Shown piece after piece: positions 51,203 to 60,355 of a stretch of DNA of 64,000 bases. The translations under genes were made by a program, and so were the position numbers. The notes under the pieces are model-generated. The model saw nothing but the letters and a program-made list of their open reading frames with translations, ran no database searches and was not told the DNA's origin. Positions within the stretch are counted from its first letter, which is position 1. Each line of letters begins with the position of its first letter. Source of the stretch: CAYJFK01 sp964369475 (GTDB lineage: Bacteria; Bacillota; Clostridia; Oscillospirales; Feifaniaceae); the NCBI GenBank assembly GCA_964369475.1, contig CAYJFK010000004.1, positions 8,563 through 72,562 on the forward strand, in the 5' to 3' direction.

Positions 51203-52285
51203 ATGGAACGCAAGATCAATTTTGCGGCTGGCCCATCGGTCATGCCTGTCCCCGTGCTTGAAAAAATTCGTGATGAAATGCTGTGCTACCCAGGTGGTGG
51301 CAGTAGTGTAATAGAGATGAGTCACAGGTCATCTTCGTTTCAGTCTATACACGATAATGCACAAGCGACACTTCGTCGTATTATGAATATATCTGATGAA
51401 TATGCTGTTTTGTTCCTACAAGGCGGCGCATCGCTTCAATTTTCCATGGTCGCAATGAACCTAATGGAGCAGGGCGGCAGTGCAGACTATGCCGAAACGG
51501 GCAGTTTTGCAAAAAAAGCGGCGGCAGAGGCGGCACGTTGGGGCAATGTTAACACGATATTCTCGAGCAAAGATACAAATTACAGCAAGACCCCCGTTAT
51601 AACCCCCGATATGCTAACAGAGGGTGCGGCATACCTTCATATCACAGGTAACAACACGATATTCGGCACGACATACGGCACAGTACCGCAGACAGGCGGA
51701 GTGCCCCTTGTTGCCGACTGGTCGTCCTCCATTTTAGGTCACGAGATAAACGTTTCGGACTACGACTTGATATATGCCGGTGCTCAAAAGAACATGGCGC
51801 CTGCCGGTCTAACGGTAGCTATTGTAAAGAAGGCACTTTTAAAGGATACTCCAAAGCTTGTGCCCTCCATGCTAAGCTATAAAGTTGCCGCAGATAACAA
51901 CTCGATGTACAACACTCCCCCTTGTTTTTCGATATATTCGGCAGGCCTTGTCTTTGAATGGATCGAGAAAAACGGCGGTGTTGCGGCAATCGAGAAGACA
52001 AATAAGGAAAAAGCATCGCTTCTATATAATGTAATCGATGCATCTTCCATGTACAAAGGCTGTGCCGACAAGGATTCTCGCTCGCTAATGAATGTAACCT
52101 TTACTCTACCGTCGGACGAGCTTACCGCTCAGTTTGTCAAGGAAAGTGCCGCCAAGGGGCTTATTAACCTAAAGGGTCACCGCTCGGCCGGTGGTATCCG
52201 TGCAAGCATATACAATGCAATGCCGATAGAGGGTGTTGCCGCCCTTGCAGAATTTATGAAGGAGTTTGAAACAAACAATGCCTAA
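51203..52285 (+). CDS. serC: Phosphoserine aminotransferase SerC
   Basis: 360 residues. N-terminus INFAAGPSVMPVPVLEKI, substrate loop HRSSSFQSIHDNAQATLRRI, and the PLP lysine K196 in LIYAGAQKNMAPAGLTV. Near the C-terminus LINLKGHRSAGGIRASIYNAM. It converts 3-phosphohydroxypyruvate to phosphoserine. AAAAGGAG precedes the ATG. serA starts inside its last codons. Confidence 0.97.
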   Translation: MERKINFAAGPSVMPVPVLEKIRDEMLCYPGGGSSVIEMSHRSSSFQSIHDNAQATLRRIMNISDEYAVLFLQGGASLQFSMVAMNLMEQGGSADYAETGSFAKKAAAEAARWGNVNTIFSSKDTNYSKTPVITPDMLTEGAAYLHITGNNTIFGTTYGTVPQTGGVPLVADWSSSILGHEINVSDYDLIYAGAQKNMAPAGLTVAIVKKALLKDTPKLVPSMLSYKVAADNNSMYNTPPCFSIYSAGLVFEWIEKNGGVAAIEKTNKEKASLLYNVIDASSMYKGCADKDSRSLMNVTFTLPSDELTAQFVKESAAKGLINLKGHRSAGGIRASIYNAMPIEGVAALAEFMKEFETNNA

Positions 52286-53450
52286 TTTTAAAATAGAGAA
52301 GAAAAACGAAATTTCCAATAAAATTTTTGACATTCTAACAGACAACTACACCGTTTTAGAGGAAGTAGAAAACCCCGATGCCGTTTTGGTGCGCTCGGCA
52401 AATATGCACGACTACAATGCTCCCGACAGCCTTCTTGCGGTAGCTCGTGCAGGTGCAGGTGTTAACAATATCCCGATTCCGAGCTTTACGGAAAAGGGCA
52501 TTGTTGTTTTTAACACCCCCGGTGCAAATGCAAATGCCGTTAAAGAACTTGTTTTAATAGGTATGCTTTTAACCGGACGTAAAATTCAGAGCGGCCTTGA
52601 GTGGACACAGACACTAAAGGGCAAGGGCGATGAAGTGCCAAAGCTTGTGGAAGCCGGCAAAAAGCAGTTTAGAGGGCCTGAGCTTTCAGGCAAGACCCTC
52701 GGTGTAATCGGACTTGGCGCAATAGGCGTTCAGGTTGCCAATGCCGCACAGTATGGACTTGGAATGACTGTCATAGGCTACGATCCCTTTATGTCGGTCG
52801 ATGCTGCATGGGGACTTTCTCGCTCTGTCGTTCATGCTACCAGCATAGACGAAATTATAACAAGATGCGATTATATCACACTTCACATACCGCTAAACGA
52901 CAACACAAAGCACATTATAAACGCTGCCAAAATCGGCAAGATGAAGGACGGCGTTGTTGTTATGAACTACTCGAGAGGCGGCCTTGTGGACAACGCAGCT
53001 GTTAAAGAGGCTCTTGCTTCGGGCAAGATGAGACAGTATATAACAGACTTCCCCGAGGAAGAACTGCTCGGCGTAGACGGAATAATAGCACTCCCCCACC
53101 TTGGCGCATCTACTCCCGAGTCGGAGGAAAACTGCGCTGTTATGGCGGCAGACGAGCTAAAGGACTACCTCGAAAACGGCAATATTAAAAATTCCGTCAA
53201 TCTACCCGACTGCATACTCCCAAGATCGGGCGACTTTAGAATTGCACTTATCCATAAAAATGTCCCCAACATGGTAGGACAGATTTCGGGCATACTTGCC
53301 GACGAGGGCATAAACATCGAGCACATGATAAACAAGAGCAAGGGCGAGCTTGCCTATACTCTACTCGACATGCACCCACCGGCAAACGAAGCTTGCCTTG
53401 CCAAGCTTGCTTCTATCGAAGGAATGTTGAAAGTGAGGGTGCTCGGATGA
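52278..53450 (+). CDS. serA: D-3-phosphoglycerate dehydrogenase SerA
   Basis: 390 residues from the ATG at 52278, which gives MPNFKIEKKNEIS and overlaps serC by 8 bp. NAD motif GVIGLGAIGVQVANAA, catalytic Arg in MNYSRGGLVD, Glu in FPEEELL, His in ALPHLGASTPESEENC. A C-terminal ACT-like domain (FRIALIHKNVPNMVGQISGILADEGINIEHM) suggests serine feedback. First committed step of serine synthesis. Confidence 0.96.
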   Translation: MPNFKIEKKNEISNKIFDILTDNYTVLEEVENPDAVLVRSANMHDYNAPDSLLAVARAGAGVNNIPIPSFTEKGIVVFNTPGANANAVKELVLIGMLLTGRKIQSGLEWTQTLKGKGDEVPKLVEAGKKQFRGPELSGKTLGVIGLGAIGVQVANAAQYGLGMTVIGYDPFMSVDAAWGLSRSVVHATSIDEIITRCDYITLHIPLNDNTKHIINAAKIGKMKDGVVVMNYSRGGLVDNAAVKEALASGKMRQYITDFPEEELLGVDGIIALPHLGASTPESEENCAVMAADELKDYLENGNIKNSVNLPDCILPRSGDFRIALIHKNVPNMVGQISGILADEGINIEHMINKSKGELAYTLLDMHPPANEACLAKLASIEGMLKVRVLG

Positions 53451-54595
53451 ATGTAAAGACAAGACTTTCGGCTCTTGGGGTTAGCATTCCCGAGATACTC
53501 ATGCCAAACGACGGCATAGATTTAGCAAAATACAGCGTTGTCGCTTGCGATCAATACACCTCTAATCCTGCATTTTGGGAGAAGGTCGAGAAAAATGTAG
53601 GAAATTCGCCCTCCACGTTGCGCATGATACTCCCCGAAGTTTATTTGGAGAGCAACAAAGAGGCTCTTACAGAGGCGGCAAGCCGCACCATGAGGGACTA
53701 TTTAGACCGTGATATTTTTAAAAATATCGGCGAGTGTTTTGTTTTTGTCCGCAGAGAGACAAGCACAGGTTGCCGCAGAGGGCTTGTTGTTGCCGTCGAC
53801 TTAGAGCGATACGACTACTCAGCGACTTCGAGCAGTCTTATAAGAGCGACAGAAGGAACGATCCCCGATAGGCTTCCTCCACGTGTCGAAATCCGTCAGA
53901 ATGCCGCCATCGAGCTGCCTCATATCATGGTGCTTATAGACGATGTCGACAACATTCTTATGGGCTCACTCGACGAGATGTGGAACGATCTGCCCGAGCT
54001 TTATAATTTCGATCTAATGGAGGGGGCAGGTCACATTGAAGGTCGCAAGGTCGAATGCTTTGAAGCTGTTGCCGATAAACTCGAAAAGCTATACGAGAAC
54101 TCGAATGGTCTTTTGTATGCAATGGGAGACGGTAACCACTCCCTTGCAACGGCAAAACTATGCTGGGAATACCGCAAATCGGTATTAAGCGCCGAACAAA
54201 AAGAGAGCGATCCGGCACGTTTTGCACTTGTTGAGCTTGTCAACCTTCACGACAATGCACTTGCATTTGAGCCGATACACAGGGTTTTATTTAATGTAAA
54301 AGATGGCACATTCGACGTGTGCGACCCCGATAATCCCACACCGCTTCAAGAGTTGCAACCTGCACTCGACAGGTGGCTTGCCGCAAATCCCGATGTTACG
54401 ATAGACTATATCCACGGCGAGGACGAGACAAGAGAGCTTGGAGCGAAGGAGGGCAATATAGCCCTTATCATGCCCGAGTTTGACAAATCGTCGCTCTTTG
54501 ATATAGTAAGACGTGACGGCGCACTGGCAAGAAAATCCTTCTCGATGGGTGAAGCTCCCGATAAAAGACACTATTTAGAGGCAAAGAGAATTTAG
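53447..54595 (+). CDS. DUF1015 family protein in the serine operon
   Basis: 382 residues from the ATG at 53447, which overlaps the serA stop (ATGA). Conserved family motifs: YSVVACDQYTSNPAFW, LIRATEGTIPDRLPPRVEIRQNA and GDGNHSLATAK at residues 227-237. The last resembles the DGHHR-type motif of ParB/SerK-like nucleotide-using folds. Tight coupling to serC-serA and absence of serB from the operon suggest it supplies a serine-pathway step, possibly phosphoserine/serine phosphoryl transfer. That function is inference. Confidence 0.85.
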   Translation: MNVKTRLSALGVSIPEILMPNDGIDLAKYSVVACDQYTSNPAFWEKVEKNVGNSPSTLRMILPEVYLESNKEALTEAASRTMRDYLDRDIFKNIGECFVFVRRETSTGCRRGLVVAVDLERYDYSATSSSLIRATEGTIPDRLPPRVEIRQNAAIELPHIMVLIDDVDNILMGSLDEMWNDLPELYNFDLMEGAGHIEGRKVECFEAVADKLEKLYENSNGLLYAMGDGNHSLATAKLCWEYRKSVLSAEQKESDPARFALVELVNLHDNALAFEPIHRVLFNVKDGTFDVCDPDNPTPLQELQPALDRWLAANPDVTIDYIHGEDETRELGAKEGNIALIMPEFDKSSLFDIVRRDGALARKSFSMGEAPDKRHYLEAKRI

Positions 54596-54600
54596 TTTTA

Positions 54601-54624
54601 AAAAGGGGGCGATGCCCCCTTTTT
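54601..54624 (+). terminator. Terminator of the serine operon
   Basis: AAAAGGGGGC-GAT-GCCCCCTTTT followed by more T, 5 bp after the DUF1015 stop codon. Confidence 0.92.
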
Positions 54625-54742
54625 TGTCTTAATTTTGTCTCTATATTGACATTTTGGGGCTTTAGATATATAATCAAGGCAAGTTATACAAACAAAAAAT
54701 GATAATTTTGTCAAAAATATATGATTTTGCTCTTTAAAACTG

Positions 54743-54771
54743 TTGACATATCGCATTTATAGAGATATAAT
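54743..54771 (+). promoter_or_regulatory. Consensus promoter of DUF177-rpmF
   Basis: Perfect TTGACA, 17-base spacer, perfect TATAAT (54766-54771), 24 bp before the ATG. Consistent with high expression of a ribosomal-protein operon. Confidence 0.88.
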
Positions 54772-54795
54772 ATATTGTACTGTCTTGGAGGATTT

Positions 54796-55299
54796 ATGAA
54801 AATTGACATTACTTCTGTACTTAATAACGACGGAGGGCGCATTGATTTCGATGAAATGATCGACCTTAGCGACCTTAAAGGTGTCTATGGCGAATCGCCT
54901 TTCACATCACTTGTGCATGTGAGTGGATATGTCGAAGGTCTTTATGGCGCTACCAAACTTATTATGGATACAAAAGGTGTTATGAACTTCTCCTGTGACA
55001 GATGCAGTACCCAGTATGAGTATCCTTTTTCTTATGGACTCCGAGCGATGGTGACTACCGACCCCGCCGCCGAGGAAACAGAGGATCTCATAGTTTTGGA
55101 GGACAAGTTTCTTGATTTGAAGGAACAGTGTGGGAGTATTGTTTTATTCTCGATGCCTTTAAAACATCTTTGCAATGAAGATTGCCTTGGGCTTTGTTCG
55201 ATGTGCGGACAGAACCTTAACGAGGGAAGTTGCGATTGCAAGGAGGATACACGAGATCCAAGATGGGATGCTCTGCGTAACTTTTTTGAAGAAAAATAA
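54796..55299 (+). CDS. DUF177 (YceD) family protein
   Basis: 167 residues from the ATG at 54796 after CTTGGAGGA. The MKIDITSVLNNDGG start, GVMNFSCDRCSTQYEYPF and a Cys-rich C-terminal part (HLCNEDCLGLCSMCGQNLNEGSCDC) are typical of YceD. The family is almost always encoded before rpmF and is linked to 23S rRNA or large-subunit maturation. It lies 31 bp before rpmF. Confidence 0.92.
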   Translation: MKIDITSVLNNDGGRIDFDEMIDLSDLKGVYGESPFTSLVHVSGYVEGLYGATKLIMDTKGVMNFSCDRCSTQYEYPFSYGLRAMVTTDPAAEETEDLIVLEDKFLDLKEQCGSIVLFSMPLKHLCNEDCLGLCSMCGQNLNEGSCDCKEDTRDPRWDALRNFFEEK

Positions 55300-55330
55300 T
55301 AACATATATTTTTAACGGAGGTGTATAAAC

Positions 55331-55519
55331 ATGGCAGTACCAAAGGGTAATACTTCCAAAGCCCGCAAGAACACACGCCGCAGTGCTGTTTGGAAGCTAA
55401 CTCCACCAACACTTGTAAGGTGCCGTGAGTGCAAAGATTTAATCACTCCCCACAGAGTCTGCCCGAGCTGCGGTTTCTACCGTGGTAAGGAAGTCATTGT
55501 TAAAGAGAGAGAAGTCTAA
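55331..55519 (+). CDS. rpmF: 50S ribosomal protein L32
   Basis: 62 residues, MAVPKGNTSKARKNTRRS start. It is the zinc-binding C+ form, with C31, C34, C44 and C47 (CRECKDLITPHRVCPSC). ACGGAGG precedes the ATG. A terminator follows directly. Confidence 0.97.
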   Translation: MAVPKGNTSKARKNTRRSAVWKLTPPTLVRCRECKDLITPHRVCPSCGFYRGKEVIVKEREV

Positions 55520-55520
55520 A

Positions 55521-55553
55521 AAGAAGCTGTGGCGGTCTCGTCACAGCTTTTTT
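55521..55553 (+). terminator. Terminator of DUF177-rpmF
   Basis: AAGCTGTG / CACAGCTT stem (55524-55531 with 55542-55549) followed by a T-run. Confidence 0.88.
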
Positions 55554-55629
55554 GTTGCGTTTGCTATTTGTTGTTAACTTTTGTTTTTCGTACCATTATA
55601 TAACTATTATTTTGAATAGGAGAGAAAAA

Positions 55630-56133
55630 ATGGCTATCTTAAGACTTGTTAAACCCAAAGAAACAGAGATCGCAATGGACATAATAAACATGGCAAAGGC
55701 ACTTTTAAAGTCACAAGGTATAGATCAGTGGCAGTCAGGCTATCCCGACTATGCTCGAATAGAGCAAGATGTAAATCAAGCTACCGCTTATTTCATCGAG
55801 GAAGATGGCGACATTATGGGCTATCTCTGCGCCGACTTTGGCGGCGAGCCTGCCTATGAGCATCTAAAGGGTGACTGGGCTACTACTGAGCCTTATGTTG
55901 TACTTCACAGACTTGCATTTACAGACAAAGCAAGGGGCAAAGGGCTTGCCACGACTGCCTTTAAGCTTGTGGAAGAGCTTAGTAAGTCAAAGGGCGTTAT
56001 GTCCTTTAGAGTCGACACGGACGAGGCAAATAAGACTATGCAACACATTTTAAAGAAGAACGGCTTTACATATCGTGGTGTTATTTGGTTTGACAACAGC
56101 GAGAAAATAGCCTTCGACAAGATTATAGTTTAA
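55630..56133 (+). CDS. GNAT family N-acetyltransferase
   Basis: 167 residues from the ATG at 55630, preceded by ATAGGAGAG. Acetyl-CoA motif in LHRLAFTDKARGKGLATTAFKLVEEL; MGYLCADFGGEPAYEHLKGDW is typical of small Firmicute GNATs. The C-terminal half has MQHILKKNGFTYRGVIWFDN. The acceptor substrate cannot be predicted. It is 15 bp before the DUF512 gene, so possibly cotranscribed with it. Confidence 0.88.
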   Translation: MAILRLVKPKETEIAMDIINMAKALLKSQGIDQWQSGYPDYARIEQDVNQATAYFIEEDGDIMGYLCADFGGEPAYEHLKGDWATTEPYVVLHRLAFTDKARGKGLATTAFKLVEELSKSKGVMSFRVDTDEANKTMQHILKKNGFTYRGVIWFDNSEKIAFDKIIV

Positions 56134-56148
56134 TTTAACGGAGTATAT

Positions 56149-57444
56149 ATGAGTTCGGGATTTTTAATCACAGGTGTCAACCCTCCCTCTAAGGGGAAGG
56201 TCAATATTGGAGAGCGGCTTGCTTGCATAAACGGCAAGGCGATAGTTGACGTGCTCGATTATATTCACCTATCAAGAGAGCAAAATCCCACTCTAACAAT
56301 GGCGGACGGCCGCACTGTAACTGTAAAAAAAGCAAAGTTTGACGACCTTGGACTTGATTTCGAAACATTTTTGATGGATAATGAAAAGGGATGCACAAAT
56401 CGCTGCGTTTTTTGCTTTATAGATCAGCTCCCAAAGGGTATGCGAGATACCCTTTATTTTAAAGACGACGATGCAAGGCTTTCCTTTTTAATGGGCAACT
56501 ACATCTCGATGACAAATCTTTCGGAAAATGATGTGGATCGCATTATTAACTACCGCATAACACCGCTTAACATTTCTGTGCACACCACAAATGAGGAGCT
56601 TCGTGTTAAGATGCTCGGTAACAAAAAGGGTGGGAGCAGTCTTGATTTTCTAAGGCGCTTTGCGGCGGCAGACATTGCAATGAATTGTCAGATAGTTGTA
56701 TGCGCAGGGCTAAACGACGGCGAGGAGCTGACAAAAACGCTCCAAGACCTCTATGCCCTATCCTCTCTCGACAGTGTTGCGATCGTGCCGGCAGGTCTTA
56801 CCAAATTCAGGGAGGGGCTTTTCCCTCTTAGAACAATGACCAAGGAAGAAGCCATGGACACATTAGAGCGTGTCCTCCACTTTGGGGATAAGCTTATAGA
56901 AAAGGAAGGCCGCAGGATTATATACCCTTCGGACGAGCTATTTTTACAAGCAGGCGCTCCCCTTCCCTCTTACGAGTTTTACGACGATTTTCCACAGCTT
57001 GAAAATGGTGTTGGCATGATTGCCATGCTAAAGGACGAGTATAGCGGTATAGAACGCTTTATCTCTCCCCCTTCCAAACCTCGAAAGGTTACCGGAATAA
57101 CCGGAGTTGCCGCTTTTGATGCCGTAAACGGTATATATCAAGATATAGTTCAAAAATGCGAAGGCAAGCTCGATGCAAAGTGTATAGCTGTGAAAAACGA
57201 ATTTTTTGGAAAAGATATAACTGTAACAGGTCTTGTAACAGGGACTGATATTATTAATACTCTTAAAGGGCAATCTCTTGGAGATGCACTTTTAGTACCC
57301 TCTGTAATGCTCAGGTATGAGAGGGATAGATTTTTAGATGACATAACGGTGGAAGAACTTGCAGATACTTTAAAGACACCCGTTGTCGTGTTCGATACGG
57401 ATGCCGCCTCGCTTGCCGAGGCATTGACAGGAGAGAGAATATGA
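56149..57444 (+). CDS. DUF512 radical-SAM-like protein with N-terminal PDZ
   Basis: 431 residues. A PDZ-like N-terminus (SSGFLITGVNPPSKGKVNIGERLACINGKAIVDVLDYIH) precedes NEKGCTNRCVFCFIDQLPKG, with C82, C86 and C89 forming the CxxxCxxC iron-sulfur motif. The C-terminal DUF512 region follows (FLQAGAPLPSYEFYDDFPQLENGVGM). The family sits next to der in many Firmicutes but has no settled function. It overlaps der by 4 bp (ATGA). Confidence 0.9.
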   Translation: MSSGFLITGVNPPSKGKVNIGERLACINGKAIVDVLDYIHLSREQNPTLTMADGRTVTVKKAKFDDLGLDFETFLMDNEKGCTNRCVFCFIDQLPKGMRDTLYFKDDDARLSFLMGNYISMTNLSENDVDRIINYRITPLNISVHTTNEELRVKMLGNKKGGSSLDFLRRFAAADIAMNCQIVVCAGLNDGEELTKTLQDLYALSSLDSVAIVPAGLTKFREGLFPLRTMTKEEAMDTLERVLHFGDKLIEKEGRRIIYPSDELFLQAGAPLPSYEFYDDFPQLENGVGMIAMLKDEYSGIERFISPPSKPRKVTGITGVAAFDAVNGIYQDIVQKCEGKLDAKCIAVKNEFFGKDITVTGLVTGTDIINTLKGQSLGDALLVPSVMLRYERDRFLDDITVEELADTLKTPVVVFDTDAASLAEALTGERI

Positions 57445-58766
57445 AACCTATTGTAGCCATTGTTGGGCGACCCAATGTTGGTAAATCCACACTTTTTAAC
57501 AAGCTTGTCGGCAAGCGCCTATCCATTGTAGAGGATACCCCGGGCGTTACGAGAGACAGGCTATATGCCGATTGCGAATGGAACGGCAGAACATTCACAC
57601 TTGCAGATACAGGCGGCATAGAGCCGACCCCCGAAGGTCAAATAATGGAGGACATGCGCCGTCAGGCCGAGGTCGCCATAGAGACTGCCGATCTCGTTTT
57701 GCTTATGACAGATGTTACCGTCGGTATGACAGCGGCAGACGAGGCTGTATCGACCATTCTTAAAAAGGCGAAAAAGAAGGTTATACTTGTTGTTAATAAG
57801 GTAGACGGCACAGGTGTTTTGCCAAGTGAATTCTACGAGTTTTACAACATGGGACTTGGCGACCCATTTGGTGTGTCGTCGACACACGGTCTTGGTACAG
57901 GCGATCTGCTCGACGAGATCGTAGCAAACCTTCCAAGCGAAGATTTAGACGGGGATGAGGACGACGGCGTTATTAAGGTCGCCGTTATCGGAAAGCCAAA
58001 TGCAGGCAAGTCCTCTCTTATTAATAAAATTTTAGGCCAGCAGCGTGTTATTGTTTCCAATGTCCCTGGCACTACACGTGATGCCATCGACTCCTCTTTT
58101 GAAAACGAGCATGGAAAATATGTCTTTATAGACACAGCAGGCCTTCGCCGTAAGAGGGGTGTTAACGAGTCTATCGAGCGTTACTCGGTGCTACGTGCCC
58201 ACATGGCAATAGATCGTGCCGATGTATGTCTTATTATGGTAGATGCAACAGAGGGCGTAACAGAGCAGGATACAAAGGTGGCAGGTCTTGCCCACGAAGC
58301 GGGCAAGGGTGTTGTTATTGTTGTTAACAAGTGGGATTTGGTTGAAAAAGAGACCAATACCATGGAGGACATGCGCAAGGAAATAGCTCAGGATTTTTCC
58401 TTTATGAGCTATGCTCCGATAGTTTTTATCTCGGCACTTACAGGTCAGCGTGTTAAAGGGATCTTTGAGCGCATAAACTATGTATATGCCCAGAGTATTA
58501 CAAGAATATCGACAGGCAGACTAAACGAAGTTCTTGCCGATGCTATTCTAAAGGTTCAACCACCGACAGACAAGGGCAAGAGACTTAAGATTTACTACAT
58601 GACCCAAGTGGCAATTCAGCCTCCCACATTTGTTATTTTCTGTAACCGTATGGAGATATTCCATTTCTCATACAGACGTTATATAGAAAATCAGATTAGG
58701 CAGGTCTTTGGGCTTGAGGGTACTACACTTCGCTTTATTATTCGTGAAAGGGGCGAGCGGCAGTGA
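57441..58766 (+). CDS. der: Ribosome-assembly GTPase Der (EngA)
   Basis: 441 residues with two tandem G domains. G1: GRPNVGKST near residue 8, DTPGVTRDR, DTGG, NKVDG. G2: GKPNAGKSSL near 182, VPGTTRDAID, DTAG, NKWD. A C-terminal KH-like domain follows (RLKIYYMTQVAIQPPTFVIFCN). Needed for 50S subunit assembly. It overlaps DUF512 upstream and plsY downstream by 4 bp each. Confidence 0.97.
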   Translation: MKPIVAIVGRPNVGKSTLFNKLVGKRLSIVEDTPGVTRDRLYADCEWNGRTFTLADTGGIEPTPEGQIMEDMRRQAEVAIETADLVLLMTDVTVGMTAADEAVSTILKKAKKKVILVVNKVDGTGVLPSEFYEFYNMGLGDPFGVSSTHGLGTGDLLDEIVANLPSEDLDGDEDDGVIKVAVIGKPNAGKSSLINKILGQQRVIVSNVPGTTRDAIDSSFENEHGKYVFIDTAGLRRKRGVNESIERYSVLRAHMAIDRADVCLIMVDATEGVTEQDTKVAGLAHEAGKGVVIVVNKWDLVEKETNTMEDMRKEIAQDFSFMSYAPIVFISALTGQRVKGIFERINYVYAQSITRISTGRLNEVLADAILKVQPPTDKGKRLKIYYMTQVAIQPPTFVIFCNRMEIFHFSYRRYIENQIRQVFGLEGTTLRFIIRERGERQ

Positions 58767-59434
58767 TTCCGTTTGTAGAAAGTGGGCTTATTCCTTCGTT
58801 TTCAGGAGAACTTACGACAGTTTCGGCAATAATTATTGCAGTTATTACCTATCTGCTCGGCAGCGTTACCTTTGCAATTATCATTGCAAAGCGCATGGAG
58901 AACATGGACATTAGAGAATACGGCAGCGGTAACGCAGGGGCAAGCAACATAACTCGCACGGTCGGCCCAAAAGCAGGCGCTATGACGCTATTCGGAGACG
59001 GTGCAAAAGGGGTTGTGTGCGGTCTTATCGGTTATTTTATTGGCGGACCCAACGGTCTTCTTATAGCAGGTGTCTTTGCCTTTATCGGGCATTGCTTCCC
59101 ACTATACTACGGCTTTAGAGGGGGCAAGGGTGTTGCTACATATGCAGGCATTGCCCTATCTGTCGATTGGCGCATGTTCATCATGTTCCTCCTTCTTTGG
59201 GGCACTACATGTGTTGTTATTCGCATGATGGGTCTTGGAGCTATTGTAGGCGGTATGACATGTCTTGTAGGCTGGTTTTTGTGGTATAGAGACTGGGACA
59301 ATTATCTTTTCTACTCGATATTTTTGTGGCTCTTTATAATTTATAATCACCGCACAAATGTCGCCCGTATGCTAAGAGGGACAGAGCCAAAAGCAACACT
59401 TAAGACACACAAAAAGGAAGAAAAGTACAAATAG
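58763..59434 (+). CDS. plsY: Glycerol-3-phosphate acyltransferase PlsY
   Basis: 223 residues from a GTG start at 58763 overlapping the der stop. Signature motifs YGSGNAGASNITRTVGPKAG, GHCFPLYYGFRGGKGVATYAG and FSIFLWLFIIYNHRTNVARMLRGTE are present among five membrane spans. It transfers the acyl group from acyl-phosphate to glycerol-3-phosphate. The usual downstream gpsA is not present; a terminator follows. Confidence 0.95.
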   Translation: MIPFVESGLIPSFSGELTTVSAIIIAVITYLLGSVTFAIIIAKRMENMDIREYGSGNAGASNITRTVGPKAGAMTLFGDGAKGVVCGLIGYFIGGPNGLLIAGVFAFIGHCFPLYYGFRGGKGVATYAGIALSVDWRMFIMFLLLWGTTCVVIRMMGLGAIVGGMTCLVGWFLWYRDWDNYLFYSIFLWLFIIYNHRTNVARMLRGTEPKATLKTHKKEEKYK

Positions 59435-59438
59435 CGAC

Positions 59439-59465
59439 AAAAAAAGAGGCTTAGGCCTCTTTTTT
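59439..59465. terminator. Bidirectional terminator after plsY
   Basis: AAAAAGAGGC / GCCTCTTTTT stem between plsY and the convergent small gene. Confidence 0.9.
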
Positions 59466-59670
59466 AAATGTCCATTATTACCTTTTTACAAGTAGCACAG
59501 TAGCAAGCATCTTTGTATGCACCAAATAAATCACGATACCCAATGTAAAACTCGTCTTTTCCTTCTTTAGGGGCCTTAAATATACCCTTTTTATCCTCTC
59601 CAAAGATTATAAATCTGTCGCTTTGGACAAATCCTTGTTTCATCTCGGCATTACAGTATGGGCACGTCAT
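59464..59670 (-). CDS. Small zinc-ribbon protein (PF20097-like)
   Basis: 68 residues: MTCPYCNAEMKQGFVQSDRFIIFGEDKKG at the start and CYCATCKKVIMDI at the end, two CxxC knuckles that could bind one zinc. It is similar to small proteins widespread in Clostridia with no known role. An AAGGAGG site precedes the ATG. Confidence 0.8.
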   Translation of the reverse strand: MTCPYCNAEMKQGFVQSDRFIIFGEDKKGIFKAPKEGKDEFYIGYRDLFGAYKDACYCATCKKVIMDI

Positions 59671-59815
59671 GATGTATCCTCCTTGCTCTTTTTTAGCTTA
59701 ATTATACGCTTTCCCCCTGAAAAATGCAATATTATTTTATTTGTAGCCTCCCCCCCTTTTCTTGCCATAATAGTAATAGACACGTAAAAAACACAAAAAG
59801 TTCAAATAAAAACTG

Positions 59816-59844
59816 TTGACTTTAAAACTGTTCTGTATTAGAAT
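59816..59844 (+). promoter_or_regulatory. Promoter and likely MarR operator of the exporter operon
   Basis: TTGACT, 17-base spacer, TAGAAT (59839-59844). The -10 is embedded in TAGAA-TG-TTCTA (59839-59850), an inverted repeat suited to autorepression by the MarR protein encoded next. Confidence 0.68.
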
Positions 59845-59878
59845 GTTCTACATTGAACTAATTTGCAAGGAGGACGAT

Positions 59879-60340
59879 ATGTTTCGCATACACGAAATGT
59901 TAAATGGCATAAAAGGGCTAAAAAACTATATGGCAAAGGCCATTGAAACACATATGGAGCAAAATAAAGATGGATTTAAGGAAACAGGGCTTAGCACGAG
60001 CATGACCTCTGTTGCTGTTTTTTTAAGCCTTCACAGAGATTCTGTCGTATACCAAAAGGACATAGAGCTTGCCCTAAACCTTGGTAAGTCTACTACCTCT
60101 GCCCTACTTAAATCGATGGAGGCGGAAGGTTATGTAACTCGAGAATACGAGGGAAGCGACGCACGGCTTAAAAAGGTTATGGCAACCGAAAAGGCAATTG
60201 ACATTTCGAGGGATATTGTAGCTGTTTTCGACTCTTTTTACGCACGGCTTACGGAGGGAATAGCGGCGGGAGATTTGGATATATTTAATAGAACGCTTGC
60301 AAAAATAAAGGCAAATGCAGAGAGAATTTCAGAACAATAG
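59879..60340 (+). CDS. MarR family transcriptional regulator
   Basis: 153 residues from the ATG at 59879, following GCAAGGAGG. Winged helix: DSVVYQKDIELALNLGKSTTSALLKSMEAEGYVTREYEGSDARLKKVMATEKA. Flanking helices would dimerise. It lies 15 bp before the two ABC exporter genes, so it probably represses its own operon until an exporter substrate binds. Confidence 0.92.
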   Translation: MFRIHEMLNGIKGLKNYMAKAIETHMEQNKDGFKETGLSTSMTSVAVFLSLHRDSVVYQKDIELALNLGKSTTSALLKSMEAEGYVTREYEGSDARLKKVMATEKAIDISRDIVAVFDSFYARLTEGIAAGDLDIFNRTLAKIKANAERISEQ

Positions 60341-60355
60341 AAATTAGGAGGATTT

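Noticed and set aside
51011..51325. 104-codon minus-strand ORF over the serC promoter
   Set aside because: Overlaps the promoter and start of serC, has no ribosome site and an atypical composition.
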